Notes: generated by a model not told the origin, from the sequence alone. 64,000 bases of DNA from Kitasatospora sp. MAA4 (GCF_029893355.1 NZ_JARZAI010000010.1:62001-126000); one strand, 5' to 3'; positions 9,096 to 18,292 are shown, numbered from the stretch's first letter. Numbers and translations: made by a program.

Positions 9096-11869
9096 CGCCG
9101 GCAGCTCGCCTCGATCCGGGACTTCAGCCCCTCCACCGGCCGTCCCTGGCCGGCTGACAGGTCCAGCGCGCGCTCCCAGTACGCCCGCGCCTCCTCGCGC
9201 CGACCCTGGTCGAACAGCACCTTGCCGACGAACTCCGCGCAGTACGACTCGACCCGCAGGTTGCCCTGCGCGCGTCCCAGTTCCAGCGCGCGCCGGCTCT
9301 GCGAGAGCGCCGCGTCGGCCTGGCCGAGGCCGTGCAGGGCCTCGGCGTAGGTCTGGGTGGAGATGACCAGGAACGGGTCGGTGGTCCGGCCTGCGAGTCG
9401 CCGCAGCGACTCCTGCGCGTACTCCAACGCGGCTGCGGGCCGGTCCAGTCGGAGCCAGGCGTTGGCCAGGTTGTTGAGCGACTGGGCGATCAGCCGGTCG
9501 TCGCCGAGCTCCCGGGCGGCGGTCAGCGCCGAGTCCAGCTGCGGGACCGCCTGTTCGGGAGCCCCGGACGCGACCAGGCCGTTGGCCAGCCGGTTGCGCA
9601 GGAGGTGGCGCAGCGCGGGATCGGACGAGCGGTCCGCCAGCAGGCAGGCGCGCCCGAACCGGCTGACGGCCCGTGCGTGGTGCCCCTGCTCCAGCAGCGC
9701 CACGCCGTGGTCGGAGTGCAGCCGCGGCCACTCGCCGGAGGTTCCTGCGGCCTCGGCCGCCTCGAGCGCGCGCCCGGCGGTCAGCTCCCACTCGCGCAGC
9801 CGGGCCCCGTCGTCGTAGTAGAGGAAGCCCGCGTTGTCGGCCAGTCGGCAGCCGTCCCGGTGGAGATCCCACCCGGCGCTCAGCGTCACCAGTTCGCGGA
9901 TGGTCGGCTCCTCCCGCCGGAACCACTGCAGGGCGTGTACCGGGCCGGCGAACGGCGGCACGCCGGCGGGCAGCGGGCGGGCGGGCTGATGGCACCCGGC
10001 GCTCGGGCGGGCGGTCAGGGCGGCAGCCGCCGTGGCCGCCAGGTAGTAGTCCAGCAGCCGCCTGCGCGCGTTCTCCCGGACGGCCGCCGGAAGGTCGTGT
10101 GCCGCCTGCCGGGCGTAGAGCCGGACCAGGTCGTGCCGAGCGTAGCGGCCGGGCACCGTCTCCTGGACGAGGTGCGCGGAGTCCAGCGCGAGCAGCCCTG
10201 TCCGGACGGTGCGCAGGTCGGTGTCGGCCAGCGCGGCCGCGGTGTGGGCGTCGATCTGCTGGCCCGGGTGCGTCCCGAGCAGCCGGAAGAGCTGCGCGGT
10301 CGGCTCGGGCAGCGTCCGGCAGGTGAGTTCGAGGGCCGCTTCGATGCTCAGCGGTCCCGAGGCGCAGAGGGCGGCGAGCCGTGACTGCTCGTCGGCCAGC
10401 TCCTCGGCCAGCGCGCCGAGCGACCAGCTCGGGCGCGTCGCCACCCGCGCCCCGGCGATCCGCAGCGCGAGCGGCAGCCGTTCGCACATTTCGACGATCC
10501 GGTGGGCCGCCTCCGGCTCCGCCTCCAACCGCTGCCGGCCGGCCACCCTGGCGAGCACGTCCAGGCCCTCCTCGGCCGACAGCACGTCGAGTGCCAGCAC
10601 GGCCGCCCCCTCCTGCGCGACCAGCCCGGACAGGCGTTCGCGACTGGTCACCACGGTGACGCAGCCGGGCTCTCCCGGCAGCAGCGGGAGCACCTGCTCG
10701 GTGCTGCGGGCGTTCTCCAGGACGATCAGCGCCCGCCGGTCCGTCAGCACGGTCCGGTAGAGCGCGATCCGGTCCTGCAGGGTGGCCGGTACCGCCGTGT
10801 CGGCCACCCCGAGCGCGCGGAGCAGGCCTGCCAGCGCCTCGGTCGGCTCCAGCGGCTCGGTCTCGTCGAATCCGCGGAGGTTCACACAGAGCCGGCCGTC
10901 GGGGAAGGTACGCGCGAAGCGGTGGGCCCAGCGCAGCACCAGTGCGGTCTTGCCGACCCCGGCCGGGCCGGTGACCAGCAGCAGCCCGTCACCGCTCGCG
11001 CCGCCGCGCACGCTGCCGTGCTCGTCGAGCCAGGCCAACTCGGCGCCGCGGCCGATGAAGCCGCCGGCCTCGCGCGGCAACTGAAGGGGGCCCTGATGCG
11101 ACTGCCGCGCCGCGCCGTTGCCGGTGGCTGTCTCACCCGTCCCCGTCCCCTCACCGCGCAGCACTTCGGCGAAGGCGGCCTGCAGGTCGCCGCCGGGGTC
11201 GACGCCGGCCTCCTCGGCCAGCCGCGCCCGCAGGCCGTGATAGGTCGCCAGGGCCTCCGCCTGCCGACCCTCCCGGTGCAGCGCGAGCATCAGCAGCCGG
11301 GCCAGCGACTCGCGCAGCGGATGGGCCTCCAGCGCCTGCGACAGCTCGGCCGTGACCAGCTGCACCTGGCCGGCCCGCAGCAACCGCTCGGCCAGCTGCT
11401 CCAGTGCGCGCAGCCGGGTGCTCTCCAGACCCTGCACCGACGCCTCGCGCAGCGCGGCCGATCCGCAGTCGGCCAGCGCCGGCCCGCGCCACTGCCCGAG
11501 CGCCTGGCGCAGCAGACGGACCGCCGTGGGGTCCTCCGCCGCGTCGGCCCGGGCCAGCAGCGCGCGCTGGTGGTGGGCGTCGATCCGGTTGGGGTCGGTC
11601 TGCAGCACGTACCCCGGCTCGCGGGTGACCAGCCGTACGGTGTCGTCGAACATCCCGCGCAGGCTTGCCACATGCCCCTGGAGCACGGCCTTGGCGCTCG
11701 GCGGCGGTGCCTGGTCCCAGACCATGTCCAGCAGCCGCTCGACCGGAACGACCCGGTTCACGTCCATCGCCAGCGCGGCCAGCAGTGCACGGCGCCTGGC
11801 ACCCCCGACGTGCACGACCGAACCGTCGTGCGTCCGAAGCTCAACCGGACCCAGCAGCATGATCTGCAC
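9092..11869 (-). CDS. AfsR/SARP-type regulator with NB-ARC and TPR domains, convergent paralogue
   Basis: About 925 residues with the same architecture as its neighbour: winged helix, BTAD, NB-ARC with intact GPAGVGKT (K about 307), and TPR-like repeats. GTG at 11869 gives VQIMLLGPVEL, with GGGAG about five bases ahead; upstream in-frame starts to 11935 exist but lack this signal. The two genes point at each other and their stops share four bases (CTAA at 9092-9095). They look like an old duplication in inverted orientation. Its own upstream region holds CGTTCC-GT-GGAACG at 11895-11908. Role: probably a second activator for the left cluster, perhaps forming hetero-oligomers with the first (inference). 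Confidence 0.92.
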   Translation of the reverse strand: MQIMLLGPVELRTHDGSVVHVGGARRRALLAALAMDVNRVVPVERLLDMVWDQAPPPSAKAVLQGHVASLRGMFDDTVRLVTREPGYVLQTDPNRIDAHHQRALLARADAAEDPTAVRLLRQALGQWRGPALADCGSAALREASVQGLESTRLRALEQLAERLLRAGQVQLVTAELSQALEAHPLRESLARLLMLALHREGRQAEALATYHGLRARLAEEAGVDPGGDLQAAFAEVLRGEGTGTGETATGNGAARQSHQGPLQLPREAGGFIGRGAELAWLDEHGSVRGGASGDGLLLVTGPAGVGKTALVLRWAHRFARTFPDGRLCVNLRGFDETEPLEPTEALAGLLRALGVADTAVPATLQDRIALYRTVLTDRRALIVLENARSTEQVLPLLPGEPGCVTVVTSRERLSGLVAQEGAAVLALDVLSAEEGLDVLARVAGRQRLEAEPEAAHRIVEMCERLPLALRIAGARVATRPSWSLGALAEELADEQSRLAALCASGPLSIEAALELTCRTLPEPTAQLFRLLGTHPGQQIDAHTAAALADTDLRTVRTGLLALDSAHLVQETVPGRYARHDLVRLYARQAAHDLPAAVRENARRRLLDYYLAATAAAALTARPSAGCHQPARPLPAGVPPFAGPVHALQWFRREEPTIRELVTLSAGWDLHRDGCRLADNAGFLYYDDGARLREWELTAGRALEAAEAAGTSGEWPRLHSDHGVALLEQGHHARAVSRFGRACLLADRSSDPALRHLLRNRLANGLVASGAPEQAVPQLDSALTAARELGDDRLIAQSLNNLANAWLRLDRPAAALEYAQESLRRLAGRTTDPFLVISTQTYAEALHGLGQADAALSQSRRALELGRAQGNLRVESYCAEFVGKVLFDQGRREEARAYWERALDLSAGQGRPVEGLKSRIEASCRR

Positions 11870-12055
11870 GCGGACTCCCGCCCTTCCCTGAACTCGTTCC
11901 GTGGAACGGGCGGGCTGTCCTCCGGGTCCCGGCACGACGCTTGCCCGACCGGCCTGTAAGGAAACCTAACTCACTGTTCACGTTCGGGAATGTACGGCGA
12001 GTAAACACATGGTGTACTGCCGGTTCCCACCCCGGACGAGTAGCGGACTGCCGTC

Positions 12056-12475
12056 TCAGTTCATCAGCTCGGGCGCGAAGTAGTCACGCAGGCGAGCGAT
12101 CTTCCCGTCGCGGACGCGGAAGATCTGCACCAGCGAGACAGACACCTCGGCTCCGTCCCCGTCGAAGACGGTGTCGATCTCGGCGATGAACACGTCGGGG
12201 TCGGCGGTGGTGTGCAGCACGTATCCGGACTTCTCGAAGTTCGGCGAGCCGGCGCCCTTCACCGGTTGCTCGTAGTACGCCGCCATCGCGGTGCGGATCT
12301 CCTCGCGGCCCGCCATCCTCCTGGGGAAGGCGCGGTCGGCGGGCATGAGCGGCGCCTCGAAGACGCCGTCCTCGGTGAAGCAGTCAGCCAGGGCATCGGC
12401 GTTGCGGCTCAGGGTCCCGGCGTGGATGTAGCTCTGGAAGATCTCCTGCGGCGTTCGGGACACGGCGGCCTCCAT
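12056..12475 (-). CDS. SnoaL/NTF2-like fold small protein
   Basis: A 139-residue protein. The pattern of an N-terminal helix with DALADCFTEDGVFEAP, then a region ending VSLVQIFRVRDGKIARLRDYF, is the alpha+beta cone of the NTF2/SnoaL superfamily. The VRDGKIARLRDYF ending is typical of the nuclear transport factor 2-like group. Members include polyketide cyclases, ketosteroid isomerases and many uncharacterised ligand-binding proteins, so the reaction cannot be read from sequence. The ATG at 12475 is the first sensible start. It is divergent from the SRAP gene, 66 bp away. No membrane segment or signal peptide. Confidence 0.8.
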   Translation of the reverse strand: MEAAVSRTPQEIFQSYIHAGTLSRNADALADCFTEDGVFEAPLMPADRAFPRRMAGREEIRTAMAAYYEQPVKGAGSPNFEKSGYVLHTTADPDVFIAEIDTVFDGDGAEVSVSLVQIFRVRDGKIARLRDYFAPELMN

Positions 12476-12541
12476 CGACTCGGAGGGCCAGACAACCACA
12501 AGGACGCGGCGACTGTCCGTAGGACCTGGCACGGTGGAGGC

Positions 12542-13297
12542 ATGTGCGGTCGCTTCGTCTCCACCACCACTCCCGCGGACCTGGTCACCCTGTTCGGTGT
12601 GAACCACTGGGACGCCGAGGAAACCCTCGCGCCCAACTGGAACACCGCTCCCACCGACAGCGTGTGGTCGGTCCTGGAACGGGTGGACCACGCCACCGGC
12701 GAGCTCACCCGCCAACTGCGGCCGCTGCGCTGGGGGCTGGTGCCGTCCTGGGCGAAGGACCCGGGCGTCGGCGCCAGGATGATCAACGCGCGGTCGGAGA
12801 CCGTCCACGAGAAACCCGCCTTCCGCAAGGCGTTCGCCTCGCGGCGCTGCCTGCTCCCAGCCGACGGCTACTACGAGTGGGTCGCCGTCCCGGCCGCCGA
12901 CGGGCGCAAGGCGTTCAAGCAGCCGTACTTCATCACGCCGTCGAGTGGCGGTCTGCTGGTGATGGCCGGGCTCTACGAGTTCTGGCGCGACCACACCCGC
13001 CCGGACGACGACCCGCTCGCCTGGCTGACCACCACCACGATCATCACCACCCGGGCCACCGACAGCGCCGGGCGGGTCCACGACCGGATGCCGCTGGCGA
13101 TCGACGGCGCCGATACCGACGCCTGGCTCGACCCCGCCCGCACCGACCCCGCCGAACTCCACCGGCTGCTCCACACCCCCGGCGGCGGCGAGCTCACCGT
13201 CCGGCCGGTGTCCACGGCCGTCAACTCGGTGCGCAACAACGGCCCCGAGCTGCTGGACGAGGTCCCGGACCCCGCCCCTGGTGCAGCGCCGCGTTGA
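12542..13297 (+). CDS. SRAP-domain protein (YedK/HMCES family)
   Basis: A 251-residue SOS-response-associated peptidase-type protein. It starts MCGRF, placing the catalytic Cys at position 2 after Met removal. This Cys forms a thiazolidine crosslink with abasic sites in single-stranded DNA. The other family signatures are present: the PxWNTAPT loop, NARSET (Asn/Arg), a Glu in CLLPADGYYEW, and the late H-D-RMP segment. Known role of the family: protecting replication forks from abasic-site breakage. The start is fixed by the mandatory MCGR. It is a single gene, divergent from the SnoaL-like gene. Confidence 0.95.
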   Translation: MCGRFVSTTTPADLVTLFGVNHWDAEETLAPNWNTAPTDSVWSVLERVDHATGELTRQLRPLRWGLVPSWAKDPGVGARMINARSETVHEKPAFRKAFASRRCLLPADGYYEWVAVPAADGRKAFKQPYFITPSSGGLLVMAGLYEFWRDHTRPDDDPLAWLTTTTIITTRATDSAGRVHDRMPLAIDGADTDAWLDPARTDPAELHRLLHTPGGGELTVRPVSTAVNSVRNNGPELLDEVPDPAPGAAPR

Positions 13298-13431
13298 TCC
13301 TGTTGCCAGCGCCCGGGCCGAGGCCGGAAGGTTTCCCCGTCCAGGGTCCGGACTCCGACCGGTACCGGACAGCCCTTGCCGACCCGCTCCACGTGCGACG
13401 GTGCTCGCCCGCAACCCCGGGCGGGAGGATG

Positions 13432-14385
13432 TCACAGGCTCGAACCGGCCGCGGTATCAGGCTTCATGGATTCGGTCCTGCGGCCGGGTCGGAAGGAGTG
13501 TCCCGTCGCGGTGATCCAGACGAGCGCCGCGCACGTGAAGGCCACACCGGCGAACACCAGCGGGCGCGCGATGGAATCCTCGCGCCCGCTCGCCGGCAGC
13601 GCTGCTGCCGCGGCGAGGGCCAGCGGCGGCAACGCGCGGGAGCGGCGTGTGCCGCCCCGCTCGCCACGTTCGCCCCGCTCACCCTGCTCGCCGCGTGGGA
13701 GCAGGGCGGTGGCCGTGGCGTGGCAGACGCAGGCCAGCAGGGTGGCGCCGAGGACGTCGCTGGGCCGGTGCCAGGAGAGTGCTTGCACGGCGCCGGCGGT
13801 GCCGGCGAGCCAGAGTGCGCCGAGGGCCGCGACGTACGGTCGGGCACTTGGGGAAACGACGACTGCGGCCCCGAGAGCGAGTCCGGCCGTGATGGCGGTG
13901 GTACCGCTGGGGAAACTCGCGCCGGTGAGTCCCTGCGACGCTGAGACGAGCCCGGGACGGGGCAGGACGGCGTGCAACGTCATCGTGGTCGCTACGGTGG
14001 CCACCGCGATCCCGATACCGGCGACACCCTCGCGCCAACGTCGGCGTAGCAGCGCTACCGCCGCGATCAGGACGACGCCCGCGGCCAGCGCCGCCGACCC
14101 CCGCTTCAGCGGCGGCAGGCCGGCTGCCAGGCTCCAGTGGAGGATCGACGCCCGGCCGGTCTGCCCGGCGACCAGCGCGTTCTCCGTTGACTGCCCGATC
14201 ACGCTCCAGACCGCGAGGCCGTAGAGGCCGGCGAGCGCGAGCAGGAACCACAGGGCCGGTTTCAGTCGGGTGACCCGCCTGTGGAGCGAAGCCGACTCAT
14301 TTCGACGACCCGATCCGGCACTAAGCCCCGCCGACGCGGCGTCGGATCGCGTTTGGGTCGCGATGGGCTGTTCCTGGTCGTGCAT
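13432..14385 (-). CDS. PAP2-superfamily membrane phosphatase
   Basis: 317 residues with an Arg-rich cytoplasmic N-terminus and about five to six hydrophobic segments. The phosphatase signature is present in three pieces: LPRPG, FPSGTTA (normally PSGH; Thr replaces His) and WHRPSDVLGA, with the nucleophilic His and supporting Asp. This family dephosphorylates lipid phosphates such as undecaprenyl diphosphate or phosphatidic acid on the outer membrane face. The missing His in PSGT may alter acid catalysis, so activity is uncertain. It starts at ATG 14385; 117 bp separate it from the end of the MMPL gene, and that gap holds a possible transposase relic. Confidence 0.85.
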   Translation of the reverse strand: MHDQEQPIATQTRSDAASAGLSAGSGRRNESASLHRRVTRLKPALWFLLALAGLYGLAVWSVIGQSTENALVAGQTGRASILHWSLAAGLPPLKRGSAALAAGVVLIAAVALLRRRWREGVAGIGIAVATVATTMTLHAVLPRPGLVSASQGLTGASFPSGTTAITAGLALGAAVVVSPSARPYVAALGALWLAGTAGAVQALSWHRPSDVLGATLLACVCHATATALLPRGEQGERGERGERGGTRRSRALPPLALAAAAALPASGREDSIARPLVFAGVAFTCAALVWITATGHSFRPGRRTESMKPDTAAGSSL

Positions 14386-14386
14386 C

Positions 14387-14475
14387 GTTACCTACTCCTC
14401 GTCTGTTCGACGCGGACAGTCCTGGCCAAGCCCTACCGCTGGACCTACGACGGCACCCCGCTCAATCCCACATGA
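14387..14475 (+). pseudogene. Possible 3' relic of an IS630-type transposase
   Basis: The frame ending at TGA 14473-14475 reads AKPYRWTYDGTPLNP. This resembles the extreme C-terminus of many IS630-family transposases (K-P-F-x-W-T-Y-x-G-x-P-L). Nothing upstream in this frame continues the transposase, because the PAP2 gene occupies it, and no inverted repeats were seen. If real, it is a short tail left by an old insertion. It rests on one motif recalled from the family. Confidence 0.35.
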
Positions 14476-14502
14476 TCCCCGAAGGGGGAACGCGGCACTG
14501 CA

Positions 14503-16620
14503 CTAGCCCGCAGTAGGGCGCCCAGGGAACCACCAGTTGGCGCGGCCGAGCAGGGTCATGGTGGACGGGACGAGCACCATGCGCACCAGCGTCGCGTCGA
14601 TGACCACGCCGGCGGCCAGGCCCATCGACAGCATCTTGATCACGACGGTCGGGGAGGAGGCGAAGGAGAGGAAGACGGCCGTCATGATGACGGCGGCACT
14701 GGTGATCACCCGGGCGGTGCGGGCGAGTCCACTGCCCACCGCCTCGGTGTTGCCGCTTCCGCCGTGCCAGGCCTCGGCGATGGAGGAGAGCAGGAAGATC
14801 TCGTAGTCCATCGACAGGCCGAAGACGATGGCGAACATCATCATCGGCACGTAGGACTCGATCGGCACGGCCTCGTGCACGCCCAGCAGCGGGCCGCCCC
14901 AGCCCCACTGGAAGACCGCGACCAGCACCCCGTAGGAGGCGGCCGTGGTGAACAGGTTGAGCAGCACGGCCTTCAGCGGGATCAGCAGGCTTCGGAACAC
15001 CAGCATCAGCAGCAGGAAGGAAGCGGCCAGGACCAGCCCGATGATCAGCGGCAGGCGTCGGGAGATCGTGTCGCGGAAGTCGAGCTGCCCGGCGGTAGGG
15101 CCGCTGACGTATCCGGTCGCCTGCGTGCCGCGCAGGGTGTCGGGCAGCGTGTGGTGCAGGAGTTGCTCGTACAGGGCGCTGGTCGCCGCCGACTGCGGGT
15201 CGGTGGCGGGGGTGACGGTGCTGGTCAGGACGGTGCCGTCGGCGCTGGGACGCGGCGCGGTGGCGCCGGCGACGCCGGGTGTCGCGCTCAGCGCGCCCGA
15301 CAGCCGGGTGGATATCGTCGCGGCCGGCTCGCTCGCGCCGCGCAGGTCGACCACGACGGTGAGCACGCCGTCGGCGCCTGGTCCGAAGCCGGGGCCGTGC
15401 GCGTCGGCGACCAGGTCGTAGGCCGTGCGGGAGGTGGAGCCGACCGGGTCGGCGCCGGCGTCGATGTGGCCCAGGCGCATGGCGCCCAGCGGCAGGGAGA
15501 GCGCAGCGATCACGGCCAGGCCGCCGACCAGGAACAGCACCGGCCGGCGGGCGACCAGGGCGCTGTAGCGCTGCCAGCCGTCCTCCTCGCCGGAGGTTTC
15601 GGCCACCGGTCGGCGCACGGCAAGCCGGTCGATCCGGCGCCCGATCAGCCCGAGCCCGGCCGGGACCAGCGTGACGGCCGCCGCCGCGGCCACCACGACG
15701 CTGATCGTCGCGGCCAGTCCGAGCCGTCCGATGAAGGACAGGCCCGCGCCGTACAGGCCCAGCAGCGCCACCGACACCGTGGCGGCGGCCAGCAGCACGG
15801 CGTGCCCGCTGGAGGCGATCGCCCGTCCGGCGGCCCGTTCGGGGTCGTCGCCCTCGACCAGGTGCGCGCGGAAGCGGGTGGTGACGAAGAGGCCGTAGTC
15901 GACGCCCACGCCCAGCCCGATCATCGCCGCCAGTGTCGGCGCGGCGGTGGCGAGGTCGACGGCGGCGGCCACCAGGCCCACCACCGACAGCCCGGTGGCG
16001 ACCGCGACCAGGGCGCTCGCCAGCGGCAGGACGGCGCCGGCCACGCTCCCGAAGGCGAGCAGTAGGACGCCCAACGCGGCTGCCAGGCCGACCAGTTCCG
16101 CTGCGCGGTCGTTGCCGGCCGGGCGGGTCAGCTCGTCCAGATCGCCGCCGTAGGCAACCTGGAGGCCGGCCCGGCGGACGGCGGCGGTGGCCCGGTCGAG
16201 TGCGGCCGGGTAGCCGCCGCCCAGCGTCTTGGGGCGGACGTCGAAGTCCAGCCGCCAGTACGTCGTCGCGCCGTCCGTGCTGGTGAGCAGGGACGAGACG
16301 GAGGTGACGTCGGGCAGCGCGGCCAGCTCCCGCGCGGTGTCCGCCGTGGCGCTGAGCTGCCCACCGACGCTGCCGGTCGGGGCGTGCAGGACCACCAGGC
16401 CGCTGTACTTGGTCGCGCCGGGGGTGGCGCGGGCGAGCAGCGTGCCGCCGGTGTCCGACTGGCTGCCGGGCAGGCTCACCGCGTCGCTGTAGGTCGGGTG
16501 GGCGAGGTGCTGCCCGGCCAGGGCCAAGCCGAGCGCCAGGAGCCAGAGCACGACCACCGGGATCGGCCGCCGGGAGCAGGCGGCGCCGAGCCGGTGGAGC
16601 GGGGAGGGGCGGGTGGGCAT
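14503..16620 (-). CDS. MMPL/RND-type membrane transporter
   Basis: A 705-residue permease. After a short Arg-containing N-terminus it has one membrane helix, a large extracytoplasmic loop, a first bundle of helices with GVGVDYGLF, a second extracytoplasmic loop, and a second bundle with FGLSMDYEIFLLS. The paired xDYxxF motifs supply the proton-relay aspartates of the MMPL family, which exports lipids and hydrophobic drugs. ATG 16620 has GAGGA six bases ahead and gives MPTRPSPLHRLG; earlier in-frame codons would overlap the operator. It is divergent from the tetR-like gene across 125 bp with a shared palindrome, so TetR-controlled drug or lipid efflux is likely. Confidence 0.92.
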   Translation of the reverse strand: MPTRPSPLHRLGAACSRRPIPVVVLWLLALGLALAGQHLAHPTYSDAVSLPGSQSDTGGTLLARATPGATKYSGLVVLHAPTGSVGGQLSATADTARELAALPDVTSVSSLLTSTDGATTYWRLDFDVRPKTLGGGYPAALDRATAAVRRAGLQVAYGGDLDELTRPAGNDRAAELVGLAAALGVLLLAFGSVAGAVLPLASALVAVATGLSVVGLVAAAVDLATAAPTLAAMIGLGVGVDYGLFVTTRFRAHLVEGDDPERAAGRAIASSGHAVLLAAATVSVALLGLYGAGLSFIGRLGLAATISVVVAAAAAVTLVPAGLGLIGRRIDRLAVRRPVAETSGEEDGWQRYSALVARRPVLFLVGGLAVIAALSLPLGAMRLGHIDAGADPVGSTSRTAYDLVADAHGPGFGPGADGVLTVVVDLRGASEPAATISTRLSGALSATPGVAGATAPRPSADGTVLTSTVTPATDPQSAATSALYEQLLHHTLPDTLRGTQATGYVSGPTAGQLDFRDTISRRLPLIIGLVLAASFLLLMLVFRSLLIPLKAVLLNLFTTAASYGVLVAVFQWGWGGPLLGVHEAVPIESYVPMMMFAIVFGLSMDYEIFLLSSIAEAWHGGSGNTEAVGSGLARTARVITSAAVIMTAVFLSFASSPTVVIKMLSMGLAAGVVIDATLVRMVLVPSTMTLLGRANWWFPGRPTAG

Positions 16621-16702
16621 GGGCGTCCTCACGGTCTGCTGCGGAGTGCTTCGGGGTGGGCGGCCGGGCCGGGCGACGCCACACAACCAAGAAAGTGGCA
16701 GA

Positions 16703-16718
16703 ACTGTCAATTGACAGT
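16703..16718. promoter_or_regulatory. 16-bp perfect palindrome, likely TetR operator
   Basis: ACTGTCAATTGACAGT is perfectly self-complementary and lies between the divergent MMPL and TetR genes. A further TGACAG follows at 16721-16726. It contains TTGACA on both strands, so a bound dimer would cover the -35 box of both genes. This is the classic layout for autorepression and control of a pump gene. Confidence 0.75.
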
Positions 16719-16738
16719 CATGACAGGTTTGCTACCAT
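16711..16738 (+). promoter_or_regulatory. Probable promoter of the tetR-like gene (leaderless)
   Basis: TTGACA (16711-16716), a 16-bp spacer and TACCAT (16733-16738) form a good vegetative promoter. Initiation about seven bases downstream would fall at or next to the ATG at 16746. There is no ribosome binding site there, so the transcript is probably leaderless. The -35 lies inside the palindrome. Confidence 0.6.
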
Positions 16739-16745
16739 CGCGTCC

Positions 16746-17357
16746 ATGAACGACTCCCCCGCCCCCGAGACCGGACTGCGCGAGCGCAAGAAGGCGCAGA
16801 CGCGCGCGCTGCTGCGCGACACGGCGCTGCAACTGTTCGCCGAACGCGGTTTCGCCGGGACCACGGTCACCGAGATCGCCGAGCGCGCCGGGGTCTCGGA
16901 CCGCACGTTCTTCCGCTACTTCGACAGCAAGGAGAGCGTGCTGCTGCCCGACCTGGTCGACCTCTTCGACCAGGTCGAACAGGAGCTGGACGCAAGGCCG
17001 TCGGACGAGGCGCCGGCCGCCGCGGTGCGCGCCGCGCTGCTGGCGGCGGTGCGGAGCCCGGCGGCCTGGCGGCTGGCCGCGTTCGCACACCCGGGAGAGG
17101 ACGTGCAGGCGCTGGTGGCCGCGCGGCTGGTCGAGGAGTTCGTCACCTTCGAGGAGCGACTGACCGCCGCCGTCGAGCGCCGCCTCCCGCCGGGCCCCGA
17201 CACCGACCTGCACGCCGCCGTCGTGGCCGGCACCGCGCTCGCCGCCGCGCGCGCCGTCATCCGCACGGCGCGCCGGCGACGAAGCGAAGGCCCCTACCCG
17301 GTGGGGGCGTTCCTGCCGCTGCTGCCCGTCGCGTTCGACCTGATGACCGACTCCTGA
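16746..17357 (+). CDS. TetR-family repressor
   Basis: 203 residues. The N-terminal helix-turn-helix is textbook TetR (RALLRDTALQLFAERGF, then VTEIAERAGVSDRTFFRYF, about residues 18-56), followed by an all-helical ligand domain. ATG 16746 begins MNDSPAPETG; earlier in-frame codons would read through the promoter. It is divergent from the MMPL transporter and shares the 16-bp palindrome, so it most likely represses the pump and itself until a ligand binds. It ends two bases before the stop of the convergent sirtuin gene. Confidence 0.93.
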   Translation: MNDSPAPETGLRERKKAQTRALLRDTALQLFAERGFAGTTVTEIAERAGVSDRTFFRYFDSKESVLLPDLVDLFDQVEQELDARPSDEAPAAAVRAALLAAVRSPAAWRLAAFAHPGEDVQALVAARLVEEFVTFEERLTAAVERRLPPGPDTDLHAAVVAGTALAAARAVIRTARRRRSEGPYPVGAFLPLLPVAFDLMTDS

Positions 17358-17359
17358 CT

Positions 17360-18292
17360 TCAGCCTCGCCGGCCGTCCGGCGGCGCAGGCGACGGGGGGA
17401 GCGGGCTGTCGGGCTGCGGCCTCGTGAGCTCGGCGGCCACGGTGGCCAGGGTGGCGCCCAGGGGTAGCGGGACGGTGGCGCTCGCGTAGGCATCCCCGCG
17501 GGTCGGGCCCTGGTTGACGATCACCACGGGCTTGCCGGCGCGCGCCGCGTGGCGCACGAAGCGCAGGCCCGACATGACCGTCAGCGAGGACCCGAGGACC
17601 AGCAGCGCGCGGGCGGCGTCGACCAGGGCGTAGCACTGCTCGACGCGCGGCTTGGGGACGTTCTCGCCGAAGAAGACCACGTCCGGCTTGAGGATGCCCC
17701 CGCACCGCGCGCAGGGCGCGATCCGGAAGGCGGCCACCAGCGCGTCCGGGAGTTCGGCGTCGCCGTCCGGGTTGAGTTGCGCGGCCCGGTCCCGGAAGGA
17801 GCCGTTCAGCGCGTGCAGGCGCCGGTCGAACTCCTCGCGCCTGCTGGTGCGCCCGCAGTCCAGGCAGATCACCCGGTCCAGGCCGCCGTGCAGCTCCACG
17901 GCCTCGACCGTGCCCGCCGCGCGGTGCAGTCCGTCCACGTTCTGGGTGATCACCGCCGAGACGTGGCCGCTGCGGCGCAGCGCCTCCACGGCCCGGTGGC
18001 CGGCGTTGGGCTCGGCCCGGGCGATCGCGCGCCAGCCCGCGTGGCTGCGGGCCCAGTAGCGGCGGCGGCCGTCCTCGCCGCCGACGAACTCCTGGTACGT
18101 CATCGGCGTGCGCCGGCGCAGACTGCCGGTGGCACCCCGGTAGTCGGGAATGCCGGACTCGGTGGACAGGCCCGCGCCGCTCAGGACCGCGACGCCCCCT
18201 TGGGTCAGCAGGTCCGCGACCGCCTCCGGGCCGACGGCCCTCGGGACCGGTCCCGCGACGGCCGGAGCGTTCAGCATCGGATGCACGCGCAT
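17360..18292 (-). CDS. Sir2-type NAD-dependent protein deacylase (SIRT4-like class)
   Basis: 310 residues. The NAD site GAGLSTESGIPDYRG is near residues 38-52. TQNVDGLH and the catalytic-His segment ELHGGL follow. Two CxxC pairs (CLDC and CARC) frame a zinc module. GSSLTVMSG and VIVNQGPT complete the Rossmann half. Sirtuins remove acyl groups from protein lysines using NAD. The class II/SIRT4-like reading rests on the GIPDYRGATGS loop. ATG 18292 sits 35 bp past the stop of the downstream-facing EspR-like gene's 3' end and in the same direction. Cytosolic. Confidence 0.95.
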   Translation of the reverse strand: MRVHPMLNAPAVAGPVPRAVGPEAVADLLTQGGVAVLSGAGLSTESGIPDYRGATGSLRRRTPMTYQEFVGGEDGRRRYWARSHAGWRAIARAEPNAGHRAVEALRRSGHVSAVITQNVDGLHRAAGTVEAVELHGGLDRVICLDCGRTSRREEFDRRLHALNGSFRDRAAQLNPDGDAELPDALVAAFRIAPCARCGGILKPDVVFFGENVPKPRVEQCYALVDAARALLVLGSSLTVMSGLRFVRHAARAGKPVVIVNQGPTRGDAYASATVPLPLGATLATVAAELTRPQPDSPLPPSPAPPDGRRG

